Assembly: GCA_964200075.2 (NCBI GenBank)
Contig: CAXNAA020000241.1
Coordinates: 1 to 23,878, forward strand
Reading direction: 5' to 3'
DNA length: 23,878 bases
Source of the DNA: Sphacelaria rigidula
Taxonomy: Eukaryota > Phaeophyceae > Sphacelariales
Made by a program: the position numbers and the translations under genes. Under the pieces are notes generated by a model. The model saw only the letters and a program-made list of their open reading frames with translations. It did not search any database and was not told the DNA's origin. Shown piece by piece: positions 19,501 to 23,878 of the stretch (its first letter is position 1; each line of letters begins with the position of its first letter).

Positions 19501-22482
19501 ACTCGTGCTGTACTCACGTCACAGCCGCTTTTGATCCTTTGGCGCAGGTAGACCTTTTCATGGCCGTGCTTCTCTTGTTGTCCCTCTATCATGTTCGGTT
19601 CAAGGATTTCATACCAACGGACTGATGACATAGAAATCATGTGTTGTGCCACCGCCCTGTGCCGCAATCAGACGTTAAGCTGAACGCACGTATACCTTAA
19701 TATATATATATATATTATTTCATGCGGGTCCACAGCTTGCATTGCCCACTGGGACGATAGTTTGGTGGATCTAAAACCACACGTTTACCTCAGCTGGGTT
19801 AGGAAGCGTGTCTGCGACAGTGTTGGTGGTATAGTGATGGAGCTACAAAGCGACTCGCTGGCAAGACAGGAGTCAGGATGAAGCGGTGTGCGTCTCCCAT
19901 CGGTCAGAAAGGCTGACACGATGCTGGCGGATGATGTATCAAGTTATACACGCCACAAGCATGACACTCGTGGGGGTCGCTCGGTTACACCGGCCATTCA
20001 ATTTTCGGTGTTGGGTGAAACAACAGGTGGCCGTGGAGAGCGAAATAATACGTTATGTTATTGTGGTATTTGATATCAGAATCATACTGTTTCTGTTGGA
20101 GCAATATTTGAATTGGCCCTCATTTCTAGTCGTGAGGTCATATGACCCGAGTCACACCAAGAGGGGCTTGAAGAGTCGGGTGAAGGGAAAAGAACAGGAT
20201 GTTCTCCTGCGCACCCGTTTTATTCAACAAACATGGCAAACGAAACTGAAATGAACCCTTCACCTCCGTACGGCTGAAACGTTTATTACCGTTGGCACGG
20301 TATGTCTTGCCCTCAAGAAATACTGCTCAGATATCGGAACGGCTTTTTGAATGTGAAGACAACAACAACGACAACAACATGGAGTACCGCGTTGCGTTTG
20401 GCAGTTTGGATCCACCTTCCGTGTACCTTCGCTGTCCGTCAAGGGCTCGACCCAACCGTTGTGGTTTCATCGCATGATATCTTTACGCATCCGTTGCAGG
20501 CGCTAAAGAAAGCGGGGGTGTTCCACGTGCCTTACCGCGGCACTATGCTGGGCGCAGCCCTTGGCGGCGGGCGCCAGATGATCAAGAACCCCCTCCAGCC
20601 GGGGGAGACCATGGATGACCGCCTCGAGAGAAAGGTGCACAAATGCTCTTGGTGGCAGCTGTATGAATGAATTTAGTACGAGACCAACTCTTATGGAAGC
20701 CGTTAAAAAAGCAGTAAGAAGAAGAATTCAACGCCTTTTTTTGCCTGCTGCGCGTTTGAACGGGGACACGAGAAGCACTCTCATGGCTCTCATGGCATAA
20801 CATTGGAGTCGCATACATATAAGTTGGCGTGCCCTGGGAGTTGTGCACCTGTGCAACAGCACCCGAAGAAGACATAACGGCTGCCCAGCCATCACGTGAT
20901 TTTCGCAACTTTGCGTCGACAGCATTTTGCTCCCACGCCAATTCTGTACACACCGGACTCCAGGGGCAGTAGCGCAGCTCAGGCGATCTCCAGCGCAGAT
21001 CAAATCGTGTTCGTAGGATTCAAACGCAGTGCAGTACAGCGACAGCTACTGCATCGAAATGATGGTGTGGCCACGAAGCGTGTTTTCGGTTTTACATACG
21101 ACACAACGCATCCAATACACCGTAAAGATGAACGTTTTTGGCAGAGGCTCGACTTGTGTACCGACTGGGACACAACAACAGTACGACAGTGCACTCAATT
21201 CTCTCACCCCAGCGCAGATCAAACTGTCTTGGCAGGGTTCAGCCGCACCACACTACCGTGTCCAGTTACGGCACAGAAATGTGTGTCTGAGCACGAAGTG
21301 CCCTGTTCGTTGCGAGATACACAATCGACAAACACATGGCATCACCACCTTCGACAAAACAGCATTGCGTGCCGACTACAGTTTTATACAAAGCGGAACA
21401 CAATAGCACAGCTGCTCGGGCAATTCCAGCAGAGACCCAACACCTTTTGTAAGGTCCAACACACCACAGTACAGTGACAGCTGCAGCGCATGAGAGAGAC
21501 GTGACTGTGGGCTGTAGTACAGGTAAACATACAACGTCCCATATTCGAATTCTTCGCCTAATTTTGAACGGGTCCTCAAGCGTTCGAAACCGTCTCCCGT
21601 TTTTGAGCACCCGGCCGAGAGTTAGGACTCGTTTAAATTTTGGACATTGTTCCATCAAAGTGGTTTCAGTTATCAACCGTTCATAGCTTCAAATAAACAA
21701 ATTTTGAACGGCTCCCTTGAGAGTTGGTTTCAGACGTCATTATCAGCGTAAGTGTTGCATATCGATATTAGTGTAGTATCCTAGTGCTGCCCATAATACG
21801 AGACTGATCTCAGACTTCATCATCCGTTATGTGCTCATTGACAATCATCTCATCCTCATAAATGTTTGACCAACTTCCATGCGTGAGAAGGTATCCCCTG
21901 CAGTACTGTAGTCCCCATGAGCGATATAAAACCGTAATAGAATCATGACATTGTCATGCGGAAATATGCGACAAGGTCCGATCCACCCAACTATTTTGGA
22001 TCGTGTTTTGGCCAACAGTCGTGCCCACGTCGGTACGTTTTTCCGGTCCGATTTCGTCGCCGATCCCAACACATACCCTGTTTTTCTTCAAGTGAACAGG
22101 ATATCCTACGCTGTGCTGCACATCCTGGATAATACATGGCATTGTCAAAAATGTACTGCGTACGGTATGGAACCTACTATCTCTTGTAATATACGCAATA
22201 GTCGACTCTGTACGCAGTACAGTTTTCGACATGTTTTCTGTCGTCCAGGGCGTTCTGCGATGCGGTTTGCGGTCGTCTTGTGGTCGTTACGTCGGTGTTT
22301 CGAAGCCTCTCAAACTTCCTCTGTTCTTCGTTTTATTTTTTATTATTTAGATGGACGAGGTGTACGAGGTGTCGACGTCGATTGCTCGGGAATTCAACCT
22401 CCAAGGCAACCTGGACAAGGGGTGCGCCATCGCCGGCTTTCTGCGAGTGGGGCGGGCCATGATGGCGCACGGTGCCGTGTGA
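10300..22482 (+). CDS. Glutamate dehydrogenase family protein (NADP-type fold) with degenerate active site, probable mitochondrial
   Basis: Eleven exons: 10300-10503, 12688-12788, 13237-13378, 14244-14342, 14629-14786, 15411-15522, 15825-16088, 17131-17198, 18864-19053, 20500-20634 and 22351-22482. All joins are GT/AG and in phase, giving about 534 residues. Residues 1 to ~50 look like a mitochondrial presequence. GDH landmarks: HLLEPER (~143-149); FRVAWLDDKG (153-162); SLGPYA (177-182); LHFHKDL (185-191); GGADF (219-223); KSEAEVQRFCQAFM (228-241); SCVGGPEIGYL (259-269); LLWGGAVPHPECAGYG (287-302); GSGKVALYAAEK (327-338); SDSSG (350-354); VAFLCATSEEL (406-416); IAGFLRVGRAMMAHGAV (C-terminus). 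The Rossmann part is well kept. In the catalytic part Lys, Asp, Ser and Asn residues used for glutamate binding and catalysis are replaced, so classical glutamate dehydrogenase activity is doubtful. Exon 2 is the least certain. Confidence 0.92.
10504..12687 (+). other. GDH-like intron 1
   Basis: A 2.2 kb intron from gtgggt to cttgcag. It holds an open frame at 12060-12482 that ends at a consensus-like gtaaga donor, but its phase (2) does not fit exon 2 and nothing in it is recognisable. A frame near 11084-11317 ends with a single C-x-x-C...H pattern that is too short to be a zinc finger. I see no other gene, RNA or element. Confidence 0.5.
12688..12788 (+). other. GDH-like exon 2 (tentative)
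   Basis: The acceptor (cttgcag) opens a phase-0 exon and the consensus donor gtgagt closes it in phase 2. This exactly fits exon 1 upstream and the exon at 13237 downstream, whose first base completes a split codon before YAEAVRHDPH. The product starts TSWKKRPLFRRREEGG and ends GAEAADML. About 30 of these residues have no counterpart in bacterial or yeast GDH. It could be a lineage insertion or part of the presequence, or the true upstream splice may differ. The end (AADML) runs naturally into the conserved N-terminal helix. Confidence 0.5.
14629..15522 (+). other. GDH-like exons 5 and 6: degenerate catalytic core
   Basis: Exons 14629-14786 and 15411-15522 are joined through a split Arg codon and align gap-free to the GDH substrate domain. 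In authentic GDHs this stretch carries the motifs KGGMRFHP, FKNALT, GGGKGG and PAGDIGVGG. Here they read AGPLHFHK (across the exon 4/5 border), LSNSLS, GASVGG and PSMGSCVGG. Thus the substrate-carboxylate Lys is Ala182, the next Lys is Ser206, the catalytic Lys is Val218 and the catalytic Asp is Gly258 (predicted numbering). The flanking scaffold (GGADF, KSEAEVQRFCQAFM, GGPEIGYL) is well kept, which speaks against random decay. Confidence 0.85.
15764..15794 (+). repeat. 31-bp dispersed repeat, copy 1
   Basis: Begins GACTATGGCATGCATGATCA and ends GTACACCC. It is identical, in inverted orientation, to 22871-22901. It lies 30 bases upstream of the acceptor of exon 7. Confidence 0.7.
15825..16088 (+). 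other. GDH-like exon 7: dinucleotide-binding domain
   Basis: The largest exon (88 codons, phase 0 to 0). It carries GQGLLWGGAVPHPECAGYG, in place of the usual GKGLxxGGSLIRPEATGYG, so the Arg and Thr of that motif are His and Ala. It then carries the Rossmann loop GSGKVA and the end of the second strand SDSSG, whose Ser is typical of NADP-preferring GDHs. The frame FEPK joins GFDAEKFKK of the next exon exactly as in E. coli GDH. The donor gtcaac is weak, but it is the only one that keeps frame and alignment. Cofactor binding is probably retained. Confidence 0.85.
16741..16865. repeat. Foldback structure with internal hairpins
   Basis: A 25-nt arm starting TCGCTGATCAACGTTGTATT is repeated in inverted form at about 16840-16864 with one mismatch. 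Between the arms are two smaller hairpins: CGTTCC-GGG-AACG, and CGCCACAT-loop-ATGTGGCG at 16816-16840. It is located in GDH-like intron 7 and unrelated in sequence to the elements at 947 and 22119. Confidence 0.7.
17199..18863 (+). other. GDH-like intron 8
   Basis: A 1.7 kb intron between the split Arg codon of exons 8 and 9. It contains a C10A14 homopolymer run at 18350-18373 and purine-rich sequence near 17690-17790. No coding motif or RNA gene was recognised. Confidence 0.5.
18350..18373. repeat. C10A14 homopolymer tract
   Basis: Ten C followed by fourteen A in GDH-like intron 8. Length calls here are prone to sequencing error. Confidence 0.9.
18864..19053 (+). other. GDH-like exon 9 ending at a microsatellite-borne donor
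   Basis: Encodes YIVASPTAKYNEP, then VAFLCATSEELKPEDVEKLV and KTVVDGAYRPVSTAAAK. The usual CATQNE is CATSEE and the usual GANMP is GAYRP, so two Asn residues near cofactor and substrate are lost. The exon ends AAG, directly followed by a run of GT repeats. Gap-free alignment of STAAAK with ALKKAGVF of the next exon fixes the splice at the first GT. Confidence 0.85.
19054..19425 (-). mobile_element. tRNA-derived SINE, copy 2, flush with a splice donor
   Basis: Same family and orientation as the element at 3519-3881. The B box GGTTCGAATCTCG is intact, while the A box is mutated (TGGCTTATGTTGG). The body is alignable throughout: GGACGCC, GTCTACACCTT, CGGTATATGTGGGC, CATCAGCCGG and CAACACAGGAGTTT are shared on the plus strand. 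Its tail is a longer, interrupted (CA)n, seen as GT repeats at 19054-19098. The tail begins exactly at the first base of intron 9 of the GDH-like gene, antisense to that gene. Divergence between the copies in the tRNA-like head and mid-body suggests that neither is recent. Confidence 0.75.
19700..19715. repeat. (AT)8 microsatellite
   Basis: A short AT dinucleotide run in GDH-like intron 9, downstream of the SINE. Confidence 0.9.
20500..20634 (+). other. GDH-like exon 10
   Basis: 45 codons, phase 0 to 0, acceptor ccgttgcag and weak donor gtgcac. It corresponds to the GDH segment PGKAANAGGVATSGLEM, but here the residues are PYRGTMLGAALGGGRQM. The Ser that contacts glutamate is Gly469, the Asn is Met462 and the Glu is Gln472. 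The end (MDDRLERK) joins MDEVYEVS of the last exon and matches the VDxxL...IM helix region of known GDHs. Confidence 0.85.
20880..21500 (+). repeat. Degenerate ~218-bp tandem repeat array
   Basis: Unit starts marked by CCAGC(G)CAGA lie at about 20990, 21209 and 21426, giving periods of 219 and 217. Shared words include CAGCGCAGATCAAA (units 1 and 2) and AGTACAG(C/T)GACAGCT (units 1 and 3). The preceding part (20900-20989) resembles the end of unit 2 (CGACA...AGCATT..., ...CAATTC). The array lies in GDH-like intron 10 and stays open in one plus-strand frame for 193 codons, which is probably incidental. Confidence 0.55.
22119..22256. mobile_element. Foldback (MITE-like) element, copy 2, diverged
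   Basis: Shares the arm pattern of the element at 947-1084: CCTGGA, then TGTCAAAAATGTACTGCGTACGG on the left (22121 onward), and GTACGCAGTAC...TGTC...CCAGGGC on the right. The arms are much less alike than in copy 1, so this copy is older. It ends about 95 bases before the acceptor of the last GDH-like exon. Confidence 0.6.
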
Positions 22483-22870
22483 TGCAAGCCTGAAGACCAC
22501 CAACATACTCTTGGATTCGTCAGGCGTGGGTCTTCCCGTGTCTGGGATTATAGTCCCTCGAGGAGGCGTCTCGGGTTGAAACTTGGCGCGTGCTGTTTCA
22601 TTGTGCCGGTAGCTTCTCAACACGTGTAGAAAAGAAATTGACCGGAAAGCGTTGCTCTGCCAGGGGCGTTCGTGCGCTTCGCTTCTCTCCACAATTTTTG
22701 TGCGCGCCGTGTTGTTTGAGAGGTTGTGAAAGTTTCCTCGATAACTCGATGGTTGGCCTGTACATGTTTTTTTCGTGTTTTATTTTAGTTGTGAGATCGT
22801 CAATAGAGCAGGCACACGAAGGTTTGTGCGATGTTTGAACCGGTCTGGGTTGGGGCGGAATGGGGCGGGA

Positions 22871-22901
22871 GGGTGTACTCATGATCATGCATGCCATAGT
22901 C
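22871..22901 (-). repeat. 31-bp dispersed repeat, copy 2 (inverted)
   Basis: Perfect reverse complement of 15764-15794. Similarity stops abruptly on both sides apart from nearby C/G runs. It lies in the 3' flank of the GDH-like gene. Confidence 0.7.
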
Positions 22902-23225
22902 TCTGGGACATGCTTCCACAGTACGTGGTGGTGGTGAAGAACACGCTGTCTGCATGACCCACGTAGGTTGGACTAGTAACGGTGGGAGTGACGGATGTAA
23001 TCCCACGGGGTGCTGTCACAGCCTGCTGTGCTCAAACTCTTCTCTTGCAGGTGCGCGTATATTTTAGAAGTGCTTCGTAGACACGTCGTGTGCATATTTA
23101 TTTCATATCGCTGCATGCCGATAGCTCGAGTGCTCGGTTCATGCATAGTGGTGGGAGGTATGCGTTCCCTGTGCAAATATGGTCGTTGCTTCGTGTTGCC
23201 GGGTGATGGACATGAGTCTCTGTGT

Positions 23226-23228
<3 letters not shown>

Positions 23229-23296
<68 letters not shown>
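23229..23296. repeat. (AC)34 microsatellite
   Basis: A perfect 68-nt AC dinucleotide run in the 3' flank of the GDH-like gene. Unlike the two SINE tails, its upstream flank shows no SINE body. Confidence 0.97.
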
Positions 23297-23298
<2 letters not shown>

Positions 23299-23878
23299 TG
23301 CCAGGGGTTACATCAAGAACAGTCCTCGAGCGTATTCTCAGCGGTGACACATGTTGGCTCGCTCAGTGCTGCAGACTACACGTCACCCCTTCAGTGTTTC
23401 GATACTTCGTGCCGTCAACTCAAAATCTCTTTGTTACCTAAATGGTCGTGTACATGCCTGTGGTATATGTTATGTCTGTAGGCTTCGCTTGATTCAGGAT
23501 TTGCTACCTCCCTGTTTTCGTAAATCGTCGAATCACGAGGATACCGCCAGCGTAATGTTGAGAAAGAGACGAGCCACTGGCGAACATGAGACGATGGAAA
23601 CGTTATTTTCGTGCGCCCCCGAGGGAGGCGCAGTGTGTACTGCCGAGCAAGACGGAAAAGTTGAACACATGCGCGAGATGTGTGGAGTAGCGGTGCACTG
23701 ACGCCGAGAAGTAACCTACCTTTGGAAGGTCTGATGAGGTGACTGCTCCCCCCTTGGTGTCTTCTCGAAAGTAAAATTGGCCCGCCGTTGAGACTTCACT
23801 ATTCTTTCACCCCCAATTTTCCCATTAACACCACATTGTGCGAATTGAGGTTTAACTCCGAGATGAGGTTCAAGCCTA

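Larger units (their letters stand above)
22483..23878 (+). other. 3' flank of the GDH-like gene
   Basis: About 1.4 kb after the TGA stop. It probably includes a long 3' UTR, but no polyadenylation site can be placed with confidence. It contains one 31-bp repeat copy and the (AC)34 run. A plus-strand frame ending at 23701 was considered as coding but has no recognisable motif. No other gene was seen. Confidence 0.45.

Noticed and set aside
20965-21035. Second tRNA-like block (TAGCGCAGCTCAGG...GGATTCAAACG)
   Set aside because: The B box is poor and the block belongs to the ~218-bp tandem repeat array.
23351-23701. Final plus-strand frame as a downstream gene or extra GDH exon
   Set aside because: The GDH C-terminus with its stop at 22480-22482 matches the family end, and this frame has no known motif. 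It is more likely 3' flank.

Overview
This is eukaryotic nuclear DNA, most likely from a brown alga or a close photosynthetic stramenopile. Both genes are cut into many short exons (53 to 264 nt) separated by introns of about 0.3 to 4 kb with GT...AG borders. The leftward gene opens with a signal peptide that ends in Ala-Ser-Ala followed by Phe-Val, the 'ASAF' border typical of plastid targeting in algae with secondary red plastids. The non-coding DNA is full of CA/GT microsatellites, foldback elements and a tRNA-derived SINE. The species itself cannot be read from the sequence.

Layout: two multi-exon genes point away from each other. Positions 185-9699 (minus strand) hold ispD, 2-C-methyl-D-erythritol 4-phosphate cytidylyltransferase of the plastid MEP isoprenoid pathway. 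Eight exons were located. The C-terminal part lies beyond the left edge, and one transit-peptide exon may be unresolved inside the 3.8 kb intron at 5748-9570. Positions 9700-10299 are a shared ~0.6 kb start-to-start interval. Positions 10300-22482 (plus strand) hold an 11-exon gene for a glutamate dehydrogenase family protein of about 534 residues with a probable mitochondrial presequence. Positions 22483-23878 are its 3' flank, where no further gene was recognised.

The main discovery candidate is the glutamate dehydrogenase homologue. It aligns almost without gaps to NADP-type hexameric GDHs and keeps the Rossmann GSGxVA and SDSSG motifs. Yet nearly every substrate-binding and catalytic residue is replaced, including the catalytic Lys of GGGKGG and the catalytic Asp of PAGD. 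Intact frames and splice borders across all exons argue for a maintained gene, either a pseudoenzyme or a dehydrogenase with a new substrate, rather than a pseudogene.

Mobile and repeat layer: two copies of one tRNA-derived SINE with a (CA)n tail occur, one in an ispD intron and one in GDH intron 9. The GT-rich tail of the second copy forms the 5' splice donor itself. Two related foldback (MITE-like) elements, a separate ~125 bp foldback, a 31-bp perfect inverted dispersed repeat and a ~218-bp degenerate tandem array are also present.
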